Below, piece after piece: positions 26,261 to 38,400 of a stretch of DNA of 64,000 nt. The notes beneath the pieces are model-generated. The model ran no database searches and was not told the DNA's origin. It saw only the letters and a list, made by a program, of their open reading frames with translations. The stretch covers positions 270,424 through 334,423 of the forward strand of contig JAJEKV010000077.1 of assembly GCA_021234155.1 (NCBI GenBank). The letters run 5' to 3'. Both the position numbers and the translations under genes were made by a program. Positions within the stretch are counted from its first letter, which is position 1, and each line of letters opens with the position of its first letter. Origin of the DNA: Isoetes taiwanensis (Eukaryota > Streptophyta > Lycopodiopsida > Isoetales > Isoetaceae).

Positions 26261-27588
26261 AGCATATGTAAACTACAATGTAAAAAATTTCATACGGACT
26301 GAAAATTTGAATCTCCATCACAAATTTAACTTGAAACCTCATTTGATATAATCACAACACCTTGAATTTGCAGTGTAAAAAACTCAAGGTTAAAACACAA
26401 ATAGATGCCTTATTTCGGTATTATGAAAAGGCATATCAGAAAATAGATTCCACCACATGCAATATAATGTGCAGAGGAAAGTTAGAATCTTAGCAAAGCA
26501 GCAATACAGTGTTTGGTTGGGTAGATTCCAAGGTGTACTAATTTGCATTTCTACAACATGAGATGCTAAAAGATTTTTCCTTGCTAGAGACCAACTACAT
26601 TGCTCAATTGAACTGTCTATCTGCTCCTCCTGCTATGCAAACATGTATATTATCTTCCCCTTCTCATTTAAAGCAATCAGACTTCGGAAGCTTAAAAAAG
26701 CTTGCAATTCAAATCAAATGTAGAGTGAGTGGTTGTTGCTAAATAATAGAATGTGCAATATTGCTTCCATATTGGGGTATTTTGAATAATAGTATGTGCA
26801 ACAGTATTGGGCTTAAATAAAGCCATGGCCCAGATTTGAATTTCATTTGGAATTCATGCATGTAGAAGTTTAGACCAAATTTTGTGGACAATTTTAAACA
26901 CCAAGAGTGCGGGATCTTTTAATGATTAGTTATGGAAAGCTTAAGAGGAGATATAAAGGTCTGCTTCCTGCTTCAGCGTACCACCTTCATGCAAGTGTGT
27001 ACCGCCTTCATGCAAGTGTTCTGGTCCCAAAGCTTGAAAGATGGCCTATCTCTCCAGGAAGTGGCTCCAGGGCTTGAAGATGCCTTATCTCTGCAAGAGA
27101 AGTACAACCACTTAACAGAAGAATCATGAGATTTGTATTCATCAAATTCTTACCATGATTGCATCCTCAAACCATCATAACATGATGTGCATCATCTCAA
27201 CCTTGATCTACAACTTGGAGTCAGCCAGATTCTAACTTTTAGAGAAGTGAAATTAATATGTGGAAGCTTAAAGATGTACATCTACTAACATTAAAAAAGT
27301 CAAGAAGAACAACTCCTCCAAAGCATTCTCAACCCTAACCCCGCATAGAAAAGCAAGCAATAAAATGGAAGAAAATAACCGGATATTTCAAATAATATAT
27401 TAGTTAAACAAAAGCAAGCCCCAAAGCCACTTGAACTATTGAACTCTAACATATCACCCCACAAGATCCGATATAAAGCCCCAAGTATCATTTTTTTTTT
27501 CAATTTGCATTTTTTTCCAATTCTTATATTTCATTTCACACTTCTTATTTGTCATTCTCATTTTTTCTAGGCAAAAGTACATTCACAT

Positions 27589-27921
27589 TTGCTCATGAGA
27601 AGTCGCACGCCTTCCTTGCCGAAGCATCACGCTAAACAAAAATGCAAAAACAAAAATGCATGCATGAAATTAGAAAAGAAAGATATACCCGCTAAAGAGC
27701 ATGGAAGTTGTTTGAAGCTCTTTATCCGAATCCTCGAGGTTAAGAACGGCTCCCTAAGATGGCTTCAAGAACCGCTTCTCTTCCAAAAAGCAAAGAAGAA
27801 CGGCTCCGAAACTCCTAAGAAGGGCTCCAAGAGTGCCTTCTCTTGCAAACCCCAAGCTAAGAACGGTCCAAATGCAAACGTGAAAGGATTGTTTCCGCCA
27901 ATACCGGGCTTCCTGGTTTGA
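27589..27921 (+). other. Unrecognised 110-codon frame in Helitron A
   Basis: A basic, lysine-rich reading with repeated AAGAACGGCTCC words (LEVKNGSLRWLQEPLL, KKNGSETPKKGSKSAF, KPQAKNGPNANVKG). It runs against the presumed Helitron strand. The repetition suggests either a low-complexity origin or a captured basic protein. No family is recognised, and I do not claim it is a gene. Confidence 0.2.
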
Positions 27922-28929
27922 AAAATCCATCCATCCAGAAGAGGTCTCGCAAAGCTTGCAAAGAAAAGAATAGTTAAAGAATGGATCGAAATATTTTTTA
28001 CCTCAAACGAGGCGCCTTTAATCCCCTCAAAGTAGGGTTTTTGGATGCTCAAAGAGGATTAAGGAATAGCGAAATGAATGAATCCGCCATGGCGTATCCC
28101 GCCACAATAAAGATCCGCTTTTGCCTTCTAAGACCTGGCTGGTTTCTAAAACTTCTACAAACCACCACGAAATGCAACAGATTCCCCTCGATAGATTTGG
28201 AAGCGTATTCCAAAGTATCCAGATAATAGAGTTGATATAAGGGGGTCCAAGCTCGCCTTTGGCGAAATCTGATAAGGAGCCCAAAAATATTGCAGTATCG
28301 TAAATGGCAAGGATTAGGGAACCGAATCAAACCTATGTAAGATCGAAGAAATCCTTCACTTCAGATCCGGCCGGCCTTTGCAAAATCCATAGAGGATGAA
28401 TATTCCTAAACCGTAAATATTTAAACATGCTTGTTCAAGAGAGAAAAAGGAATAGGAATTTTATTGCTTGATGTGCCATACCGCTGATCCGCCATACCAC
28501 CCCGAAAGCTAAGAAACCCTAGATTTGCGAAGCGCCTTTGTTGCGTATAACGCCGCCGGTAGCCGGCGCTCGTCCACCGCCACAATCCAGGTGACTTGTA
28601 GAAGGGTAACGCCAAAGGTTGTAACGCATCCACCGCCAATTAAAAAATAATCGTAACGGGAAAAGTTTTTTCTTGCGGATTTACATTTTGGATTCTAAAA
28701 TTTCGCTTTTTTCGGGATTTTGATGTCCACCGGAAATTCTGAAAAGTAGATTTCATCGCTGAAGACGTCAATTGGATTCGAAGATATACGAATCTAGATA
28801 TCGCATTAGTAAACGTAGTGTGCCCAAATTGGGCAAAAGCACATGCATCGCCAGGCACTTGTGCAAGCTTGCAATAAGTCTATAAGCCAATATTACAAAG
28901 ATATCATAGAAGCAATTCCCAAGTACTTT

Positions 28930-29470
28930 ATCGATAACATGCTTCAAGGATGACAATAAAATGAGTGAATGGTCAACATTATGAACTTGCTACAATTGCT
29001 TGTTCTTCTTTATCTACAACATGCTTTAAGAATGACAATAAGTTGAGTGAATGGTCAACAATATAGCTACAATGGATTCTTCTATAAATGCATATAGCAC
29101 CACCTCCATCCTATATTATGTTGTTCGATTTTAAGACTTGGAACTTCTTGTTGAAATCATTCTAAGACTCGTATCACTAAAGAGGATTACTGTAGCCTTA
29201 ATTATATTCTTCTCATCAACCACAACTTTGACAACATTGCTAAGTCTTGGAACTTCTTGTTCTAAGACTCGCCAAAGGGTATCGCTAAAGGGTATTCTTT
29301 AAGATTAGTTATATTCTCATCAACCACAACTTTGACAACATTGTTAAGTGAATGTAGTACAATTGTCAATATTGAGGTGTTTCAATGTTTACATGAAATG
29401 GTGAAACTACCACCATAAGCTACGTTGTTGCCAATATTGAGGTGTTTCAATGCTTACATGAAATAGTGAA
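28930..29470 (+). repeat. Three local tandem duplications in Helitron B
   Basis: Unit 1: AACATGCTTCAAGGATGACA then GAGTGAATGGTCAACA, twice between 28936 and 29075. Unit 2: TCTTGGAACTTCTTGTT-type, then TCATCAACCACAACTTTGAC AACATTG, twice between 29135 and 29350 (about 120 bp apart). Unit 3: CAATATTGAGGTGTTTCAAT then ACATGAAAT, twice between 29369 and 29475. Stacked duplications of this kind suggest replication slippage or repair during element history. Confidence 0.85.
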
Positions 29471-30914
29471 ACTACTTTTAGTGACGGTATAGTTTTATGT
29501 TTACCAATACTAAAAGCAATATAGAAGCACGTTTACCAATACAAAAGAAATAGTTATAGACTTTGAGATCAACATAGAGAAAAGGCAAATATGCTTAAAA
29601 CATTATTTCAACATAGTAATGAAATTGTTTGTCTGCACTCCTTTCAAGGAGGAGGTGATCTAGATAATATGCATACGATAAGCATAGCAACCATATACTT
29701 GCCTCTTCCATATTGCATGTACATTATATAACTACCTGCTTCTTATTCTGCCATGACAATTCATATTTATCAAACATTTCCTAAAGAGGAGCATGGTTTT
29801 CAAATGAGGTGAACATGTGCCAAGCCTGAATTATTTCAACAAAGACATATCAAATAGTAAATTCATTATTGTTTTTTACATTGTACAATCTATGCCAAAA
29901 TCTCGAAAGAAGCAACATAGTTAAAGTTTTCTCCTAGTTGTTGATCTCCTAACATGAAACTAATTGGGCACCGATAGCCCTTACAACAAAGGGCTAGGAG
30001 TCTCCATCAAATATACAATAGGTTGCATACTGAGCTTAGTTGACGATACATTAGTTTATGATAATATTAGACATTGCGTCCATTCCTTCATTTTATCATG
30101 TCTAGCTCAATTGGCAACACATCTAGAAGGAAAATGAAACGTAGCAGAGCATCACAGAATGTGCTTCATATGCTGTCATAGGAAATATTCATGGTACAAC
30201 TATATACATGTTTTATGGAGCATATCCACAAGGTAAAAAGAAAGAAACTTTACGCCTGAAGAAAAACAAAGATTGCAACATCAGTGTGGAGTACACAGAC
30301 CAGCTTTTCATTATGGTATATTTCCTGTAGCATGTTAAATGGAAAGTTTCAGAAACCAAAACATAGCGCACTAAAGCTGAAGAAAAAAAGAAGTAGAGGA
30401 ATATGTGGACCTTAATAACGTCCAGAGGGTTTTAAGTCCTTGAAAATGCACGGAAGATGTAGCAAATGAAGATAACCTGATATGAGTGACGTCCAAGAGT
30501 GCTCATTTAGACAAACAAAGTTTTAAGATCTGCTCAGCATCGTGCACATTACCAGTTTCAACGAACACATGCACCACAAAATTTCCAACCATTCTCTCCA
30601 TTTCCAGTCTACAGTTGGCTGCATAGCAGGCTTGGCTAATTCAAGGTTCCGCTTTCTTTTGCATGTTTGCAAGAAAGATAAATCGTTCTCAGATAGGGCC
30701 TCTAGGCTTATGGTAAATCCGCAAGTGCTACAACACTCCTGTTATGTTATGAGCTTGGACTATAGTAGGTGGGTTACAATATGGACATGCAACTTCAGGA
30801 AGTACTTAAGAGTTGGATATCCTTGAATACTATCCTGCCATCATTGTTTATGGTATGGTTTTAATCAAAATTGGCACAACACATGTCTTACTTTTAAGCA
30901 CAACTATATTTTCT

Positions 30915-30995
30915 TTGTAGCTGAATCCCTGTGAGCATCAGCATCCAACTTGGCAATCACAATTTCTTCCTCTAGCTTATAAGCTGCTGCAAGCT
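30915..30995 (-). pseudogene. Captured protein disulfide isomerase exon
   Basis: The minus strand reads LAAAYKLEEEIVIAKLDADA followed by HRDSATK, 27 codons right after a consensus CAG acceptor. It matches the part of plant PDIL2-type thioredoxin domains after the CGHC active site (E-K-L-A-x-x-(Y/F)-K-x-E-x-x-V-V-I-A-x-L-D-A-D-A-H), where the enzyme oxidises and isomerises disulfides in the ER. The active site and the following Y-G-V-x-G-F-P-T are absent; the right-hand boundary is not a good donor. It sits on the same strand as Helitron B, as expected for a captured exon. Too small to act alone. Confidence 0.7.
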
Positions 30996-31619
30996 GCTCA
31001 TGAACATGACAACAAATCATGACTTATCAGTTACATGAAGAAATAAATCATCATGAAGTTGGCTTATGACCATGCATCATAATCTAAAATTATCCTTCAC
31101 AAATTTAGAAATGGGCATATACTAAAAGGGCTGCTTTATTGCTTCATAATGATGGTTTTCCAAAACCATATCAGATGTTTTCTTGATGTGTTCTTAGATG
31201 CTTTCTTACCATATCAGATGTTTTTTTTCTTACCCTAATGATGGTTTTCCAAAAGCATATCAGAATGTTTGCTTACCTAATATGTGATCACCAAAATAGT
31301 CTGCCCTTTTGCTGCAAAGATATATTTATGCTGTGATGCTAAGATTGTGGTCCTGTATGATTACAGATACGTAACTGAGTCGTGCAGAACATTTCGGTCT
31401 TGTGCTGCAGAAATTACAGGATGGAAAGAGAAATAAAAGGATGGATAAATTAGAACCAAGTCTCCCATTAGCCTGCATCAAAGAAAGAAATATGCACCAA
31501 AGAAAGAAATATACAGAATACATCAGATGTAGTAGCTACGTCAGTGGCTGAGATGGATAATTATAGCTTACAGAGAAAGCAAAATACATTGTCTATGTAC
31601 CATCTTAAACACAGAGAGC

Positions 31620-31800
31620 AACGGATGATATCATTCTTTGGAGGATTGAACATAGCGGCTTCAGCTTCGCTACTGAGGACCTAAACATGAAAAAATCAAA
31701 TGACGAACTGAAGCTAAAAAGGAACTGCAAGTGATTCCTTATCTGCTACCTGATGCCGGATCTCCATGAGACCTGTAGGATTTAATTTGCTTGTGCCCAT
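31620..31800 (-). other. Two exon-like pieces in Helitron B
   Basis: On the minus strand, MGTSKLNPTGLMEIRHQ ends at a GTAGCA donor-like site near 31751. After about 70 bp it is followed by a TTTCATGTTTAG acceptor and VLSSEAEAAMFNPPKNDIIR. Phases match (0/0). The joined reading looks protein-like and could be a first and second exon picked up from a host gene, lying upstream of the PDI exon. I do not recognise the protein. Confidence 0.35.
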
Positions 31801-32237
31801 GGCCCTGAATAAAATATGGAAGGAAGAGGAGGAGGAGAATCGTCATCCAGCTTGAGAACTGCCTCTACATATTTGAATGAAGACGTATAGCTTGCTTGAA
31901 AACCCGCCTTTTGGGTTGAGAACCGCCTCTGCATTTTCGAATGGAGATGGATAATCAGCTATTCTGGAGCAGACGTTACAACACTGTCCTTCAAAACGGC
32001 TCAAACCCTAGCACCATCGCTCAAAAACAGCTCAAACCCTAGCCCGAAATAAAACCCAAAGGACTTGCCGGAAAAATTGTAAGACATTCCAAAATAACGC
32101 TTTTGCCCGGAAAATGGAGTGTTACCGGCGTTACCGGCGGCCGGAAAAAAGAGGACACCCACCCCAAGAAACATTTTAAGTAAGTAGACTAGTAAATGTG
32201 TGCCCGGCGTTGCCGGGCTAATGTTAATGTGTTCATG

Positions 32238-32270
32238 TAGTAAACGTGTGTCCAACATTGTCGTGGTAAT
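32238..32270 (-). repeat. Second, decayed Helitron 3' end inside C
   Basis: TAGTAAACGTGTGTCCAACA followed by TTGTCGTGGTAATG repeats the terminus at 32190-32222 with mutations that break the hairpin. It lies 49 bp inside element C's 3' end. Confidence 0.7.
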
Positions 32271-32339
32271 GTGGGAGCTTCTGCATTTTTACTTTTCTTT
32301 AATGTAGGCGTGTTACTCTTCTGATAAATCATATGTCAT

Positions 32340-32460
32340 GTTGGATGTTGTTATAGTGCCACAACTTAACGAATGCACATTTAGAAGCATTTAAGCTCTT
32401 CTGATAAATCATATGTCATGTTGGATGTTGACGAATGCACATTTAGAAGCATTTAAGCAC
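32340..32460 (+). repeat. Tandem duplication in Helitron C (~74 bp)
   Basis: CTCTTCTGATAAATCATATG then TCATGTTGGATGTTG, and ACGAATGCACATTTAGAAGC ATTTAAGC, occur twice (from about 32317 and 32396). A smaller 55-bp duplication follows at 33180-33290 (TTATTGCAAAACATA with CCAAC), and a 125-bp one at 34630-34835 (CAGAGCTCCCAGAGAAC, AAATGATACAAACTGCT). Confidence 0.85.
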
Positions 32461-35400
32461 ATCAACATGCCTCATATCCTAAAATTTTGACCAAATGAGA
32501 ATTGCCATAATGTTTTATAATGTAAGGCTTTTATTGGAGTCTAAGATTAGACATAATTTAAGGTTTTTGTTTGGACTTATACCATAGGCTCAATAAGCTT
32601 AAGCCTATAAACCAACGTGTTATCAAGATGCTGAAGATGCATGATTACAAAGGCCTGAATAAATGGAATCCATCACCTTTCAATTATTAACATGTTTGGG
32701 CCAATTCTTTTGGAGGAGAAGCACTTGCCCTTATGAATTGTTTTATAACATCTGAATCTTCTTTGAAACAAAATACACAATGTTCTTCCATCATCCATTA
32801 ATCCCTAGCAAGCTAATAATGGAACATAGTAGGCAAGGAAGGGAAATGGACATATTAGGCAAGAAGGGGACTTCACATTTGTCCCGGTTTTATTCAAAAA
32901 GATTATTTTATGGAGACCATTATTGATCAATTAAAACATGCCAATGAAATATATGAAGATTTACAATTGTACAATTATTGATTTAAATAGATTATGCTTG
33001 TTCTAGTGGATAATTTATTTGGCTTGTTTAAAACATTATGCAACCTATCACTAAATTATGACTATCCACTTGTTATAGCAGTGAAATCCATAGCTTTGTA
33101 ATGTCCTCATTCTATTGAATTTGACCAGTAATACGAAGGGCAAAATGTTTTAATTCTTTTGGCAATACTTGAATTCTCTTGTATGGGTTTGTGATCCTTA
33201 TTGCAAAACATAAACCAACGGAAAAGCCTTTTATGTTAGGGTTTGTAATCTTTATTGCAAAACATAGACCAACCAAAAACGTTTTATGGTAGAGTAATAA
33301 TGTTGACCACATCAACCTAACTAATCTCTTCTAGCCTAAAGATTTTTCTCTATTTGCACAGGTTCTTTATAAGTTGCTTCTGGATGCAGGCCTTTCCTGC
33401 AACTTTTATTCTCCAAATTCTGCATCAAACAGTTTGACATTCAGTTTAGCTATAATGGAGTTAGTATCCATGATATTGTGAGGCTCATCACTGCTTTTTC
33501 CCTAGGCAGCATAGCTAATATGATTTACAAAAATAGCATGTAACTTAATAGTAGAGACATCACATTCTAATATGCTAATTCAACTTCATCATTTGACTTC
33601 TATAAATATAGTGAATTGTAAATGGAATGTTTCTGCAAATATAGCCCATGTTCTGCAAAACATTTTATCTTCCTCCTCACCATTGCAACTTCTCTAAACT
33701 TTGCCAAGCTAGGATTTACTCCTTTAAATGTAAAAAAAATATCTGATAACCAAGTCTCCAACATGGCACCCAGTAGAGGTACACGTAGGAAAGGCACCAT
33801 GTGGAAGAGCAAATGCTAAGCAAAGACATTCCCTGTAAGAAATCCAACATAGTAGCCAAACCATAAACAAATAGGAGAAAATGTGCTACCTTCATAATAT
33901 GGTCAAGCTTTCCTGTTTGATTATTAAAGCAGTATATCTTTCTGGATAAAGAGAGAAACGTCAAGCATGCTGCCTGCATAAAATGTGACAGGAGTTTATT
34001 ATGAAAATTTGCCACAATATAGGAGGCAGGTCAGAGCCATATCCCTGCAGATGCTAGATTAATTGGAGCAATAAAAACAAAGCAAAAAATTCCAAATGCT
34101 CTTAGATGCAGGAAGAAGCATAAGAATTAGAAAGTGCACAAAATTAGCAATGATGAAATGAAAACCGGGATATGTTCATGATTTTTCCAACTGCTCTATG
34201 AACTGTATCCGTCTTTGTCTCTGTACATCTTCTCTACTTCCATATGTCTGCCACCAACATCTATAGATGAAATGAATCAAGATTCTAGCACAATAGGAAA
34301 TGGGCGAAACTGCATTTTGCTTGTTCCTAAATCTATGAGAAAAATGGAAAAAGAACTAAACTGCATTTATGTCTTGCCTCGTCAACAGAACAGAAGTTGG
34401 AATCCTTTGTTTGTGTAAAAATTGTAGTTACAGGCATCCTTAAAGCTGGATTGGATGTCGTTCTGTAGACCCACATAAGAATCGGTGAAGAATCGCTATA
34501 GAAAGATCGGCTGCATGCTGTTACAGATTGTTGCATATGCTATTGTTTTGCTCCAGTTCTGCAAGTTACATAGCCATATCTTTAACTCCATCGCCATATT
34601 GAACCTAAAATTCCATCGCTATAAGGCCAGAGCTCCCAGAGAACGAAAATCACAAACCCTAAATGATACAAACTGCTGACATACCTGGAAAAATCGGGGC
34701 CAGGCTATAGCAGGGCCAGATTGAGTAATAAATTTTCAAAGCAAAAACTATCACGGCAGAGCTCCCAGAGAACAAAAATCACAATCCCCTAAATGATACA
34801 AACTGCTCACATACCTTCTCACAGGAAAAATCAGAGCCAGGCTATGGCACTCATTTTCTACATTCAAGCAAGGAAAAGCACAAACTGGAATTCAGATACC
34901 GATAAGCCCGACGTTTACTGCCTAATGTAGAAATGCACGTCGTCTCCAAGCTTCAAGCAAACACCTTGCATGCTGCAACGGCTTCAAGCTCCAATCCCTC
35001 TTATTGTCTGGCAGCATTGAACCCAGCTGGCCCATCTTCAATGCCAGATGTTTCCTGGACATGTTTCGTAGCTTAAATCCTTTGCCGAACTCTTCAAGTT
35101 GCAAAATAGAAAGAGATTAATAAAACATTCTTCTCTGGATACATGAAGACCTCTGAAAAAATGCCAGAAGAAACAGCGGATGCATCTGAAGACAGAATTT
35201 ACCTGCTTGTGGCTAAATCCAAAAAATGGCGACCCCTAAACTGGAAACTCCATTTCAATAATCATGGAAGGCGGAGGAGCCCCATGTTCCCTGTCATCCA
35301 AAAAACGCTTCCCTCTCTGCCGTAAAAATTAACTACGAAAAGAAAAAAAAAATTGTCGCCGGAAACCAAAAAACCGGCGTTACATCGCCGGAAAAAGCGT

Positions 35401-35494
35401 TAGCGCCGGCGTGAGCACACCGCCTCAAAAACTTTTTAAATAAGTAGATTTACCATTTGTGTAGGGTTTATGTTTTCTTCATAATTCTCATCCC

Positions 35495-38400
35495 ATGGCG
35501 GATATGTTGCAACACGAGCTTCTAGTAAGAATTCTAGAGCTGTTGCCTGCAAAGGCCCTTGCCAGAGCAGCATGTGTTTGTCGATCATGGGAAGCTGCAA
35601 TATGCGCTGTGGAAAATCAACAACCTCGCCTTGTTTCAGCCCTTACTGTTCACGAGAACCCTTATGTATGATTCTGCTTTCTCCCTTTGAATTTAGCATT
35701 GTCTGTTTGTTTTACAATCTATTTCATGTCTGCTGGATTGGGATGAGTCTGCTTTCTACATAACTGAGTAGGACCATTAAACGGAAAATTACCGAACTAA
35801 GAAGTGCCATAATTTATGACACAATTCCTGTTATTCCCATTGCTGTGCTAAGGATCAACTGATCCTCCTGAATGCAATGTTTTATTCCTCTTGGACAGCG
35901 TCGTTTTACAGCCCCCACTTGATGTGGCACAGATCCAGACCACACAATTTGGACATCAAGGGCTGGGATAATGCCACGTCAGAAGGGGTGGCAAAACAAA
36001 GACTACCCATGCAACTGAGGCCACTCATCATGGACCCTATGGAATGGATATACTGTGGTACTGAAATGCAGTCGAAGGATCACTTTGAACCTTGCAGAGC
36101 CATCAAACTGTGGCAACAAAATTACTTCCTCTTGCATTATGGACGTGAGTTTGACATTTACAGCATGGAGGGCGCATGCTATCAAATGGGTCTTGCAAGA
36201 TCATGGGCCATCTCTTTACGAGATTAACATTGATGTTGTGAGTAAATCTATCTAATCCAGTTCGTTGGTTGATTGTAGTGTGTTCAAGAACTACAAGATT
36301 TGTAGCAGACGGCTATGAAATAATTTTGGTGGTGTTAAAGCCTATGGGTCAATTGTGTCTTCGTTGTCAAGTTATATAGTGAGCATTGTCACAATGAGGT
36401 TCCTGATGATAGCATTTATGTTGAAAGAATTATCATTGGGCATCCAAGGATTTACAGGACTACAAGCATAATACCATAGTTTCCTAGCTCTCCTGCACCA
36501 GTAAATCCAAGTCCATTACATGGTTAAGAAAACAGTTACTACTAAAATTTCACATAGGTGAAGATGACACCAAAATTGACTTTCTGAAGCAGGCTAATGG
36601 TTGACCCTCCCTACAGCTGCTCTACGGCTACTACTATAATTGTTTTGCTCTTGCTTGACCTGTAGCGGCATGCTGTAGGCTACTACTGTAAAGTCCATTG
36701 TTCCTATTGCAGCAGAAGTTTTAAAGCAGCGGGTAGCAGAGGTCTACTAAACTTGCCTCTGGAATTGCCAAAGCTATAGAAGAGCTTTTGCCAAAAATAG
36801 ATATTTATTTAACCAGAAGTTGTACTTTCTATATTGCTGTATGCATTGATTAAGAACTACTAAATTGAAACTACCTTCAATTTAGTTATGGAGTATTTAT
36901 GCCACAATCTATGGATTTTCTTTTCCCACTGTTGTACTTAAGGATCTGTTGATTTTCATGATACACTCAGTTCTCTGATTTGAATGCATTTCCTTCCTGG
37001 TTCAACAAATAGTTAAAATAAAGACATCAGAACTTGTTTTAGAGCAGCCAGAATGGCAAATGGGATACTACTTCCAAATTAAACTTCATGGAGGCAGCGT
37101 TATTATGTTGTCTTCTTGCGTTTTGTGCAATATATTATCAAGTGATTAGGAAATTCATGTTACCGGTGCAGGTTCTATATGTTGTACTTTGTCTTATATA
37201 CATTGTGAATCTTTAGTATTGATCTTTCTTTTAGAATCTAAATTCTAGACTCTAGCAAGCAATAAGCTTGTCCCCTTGGTGTGATTATTAGGTTGATTTA
37301 TGATCTAAGTCCTTATATTTATCGATGTCTGTGACACTACTGTCCAATTGATGCCCAACAATCCTACAAGGTGCATTTTGCATTCCAATAAAGAATTTTA
37401 GATTGGTAGGGTTTAGAAGTTCTTAATCTTAAGACGTTGCATACACTTAGATAACCTTCAGCTGAGGTGGTTATGCAGGATGCGATGGAGGAAGTTTTAA
37501 GCAAGGTGCTTAAAGAACCATTTAGACCTCAGTTTGCCTTGTTGTTTGTAGCTGGGCACAAGTTTCGCGCAGAGATCTCCATGCTTGTAAGAAGTTGTTT
37601 GTGTTTGTCTTCTGGTTTATGTTCTCGCGTATGTCAACGAATTTAAATTGGTGCTAATAAATTTGCAGCTAAAGAAGAATCTTCCTCATGGCATTCCAGT
37701 TGTTGGGTGCCTTGCTCCGGGCATTGCGGGGAGAGATGTTGTGAGTGAAGAACTCAAAGAGGTGTGTGATATAAGCTATATAGATATTTTTCTTCACTTG
37801 ACCTTTTTTTAACATCTTCTGTCATTAGATATTTATACCAGAAAGTGGCCTCGTACTGGTTGTTGGACGTTTTCCTGGCACCATAGTTGATGCAGTTGGC
37901 CTTCCTTTGTCTCCATCTGTAAGTAACTTTGTCTAGTGCATCTATATAGGTAAAAGAGTCTGATCTGATTAGTTGGTTATATGCTAGGAAGAAGAGATAC
38001 AATCTTTTGTAGCCCAGGCATGTGGTACAAGCTTCAATAAATCTTCAAAAAGAGCATTTGTGCTACTTTGGGTAAACACTTCTCTCCCATTTCTAGTAAA
38101 ATTAGAGAACCAGAAGCTTTGTTATCTCTGATGTGTTTTGGATGCAGACTATCAATGTGTCTTGATCCACAAATTAATCTTAGTAGCAGCTTAGATGGTA
38201 ACAAGCATGGGAGGCTAGGCAGCTAAGTACACCCCAGCAATATAACATTGGCTAGAACAACGCTTGGGGTCTAGGAAGATTGTGAAATTTATCATTGGGG
38301 AATCATATCTAGATAGTGAATATGAGTAACTTGTTAAATTAATGAGCAACTCTACCAGCGACACTGGATTTTTGAAGATGATCTGTGGGAATTGTTACAT

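Larger units (their letters stand above)
25521..28750 (-). mobile_element. Helitron A (non-autonomous), minus strand
   Basis: The 3' end on the minus strand is a perfect 7-bp hairpin, GCCCGGC-aac-GCCGGGC (25534-25550), then ACACGTTTA and CTAG (25521-25524), with a T as the next base. This is the Helitron pattern of a hairpin 10-12 nt before CTRR and insertion between A and T. A candidate 5' end is TCTACTTTTC, at 28750 reading leftwards, followed by T on the plus strand; it resembles the TCTACTT starts of elements B and C. Length is 3.2 kb. No Rep/Hel reading is present. The 5' boundary is the less certain one; the element could instead be part of a larger unit with B. Confidence 0.6.
28806..32188 (-). 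mobile_element. Helitron B (non-autonomous) with captured PDI exon
   Basis: On the minus strand the 5' end is TCTACTTACTTAAAA (from 32188 leftwards), almost the same as Helitron C's start. The 3' end candidate is the hairpin GCCCA-att-TGGGC (28822-28834), then ACTACGTTTA and CTAA (28806-28809), with T as the next base. CTAA fits the Helitron CTRR consensus. The 5' end is strong because it repeats in C; the 3' end is weaker. The interior (3.4 kb) has no Rep/Hel, several local duplications, and a protein disulfide isomerase exon on the element's own strand. Confidence 0.65.
32189..35448 (-). mobile_element. Helitron C (non-autonomous), abutting B
   Basis: The 3' terminus on the minus strand is GCCCGGC-aac-GCCGGGC (32202-32218), then ACACATTTA and CTAG (32189-32192). 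The 5' terminus is TCTACTTATTTAAAA (from 35448 leftwards). The flanks are A at 32188 and T at 35449, the expected AT target. The A is also the last base of Helitron B, so C inserted exactly at B's 5' end. Length is 3.26 kb; no Rep/Hel. The 5' 100 bp is rich in CCGGCG words, like B's. Minus-strand readings GVNPSLAKFREVAMVRRK (33.7 kb) and EFGKGFKLRNMSRKHLALKM (35.0 kb) might be captured exons but are unrecognised. Confidence 0.78.
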
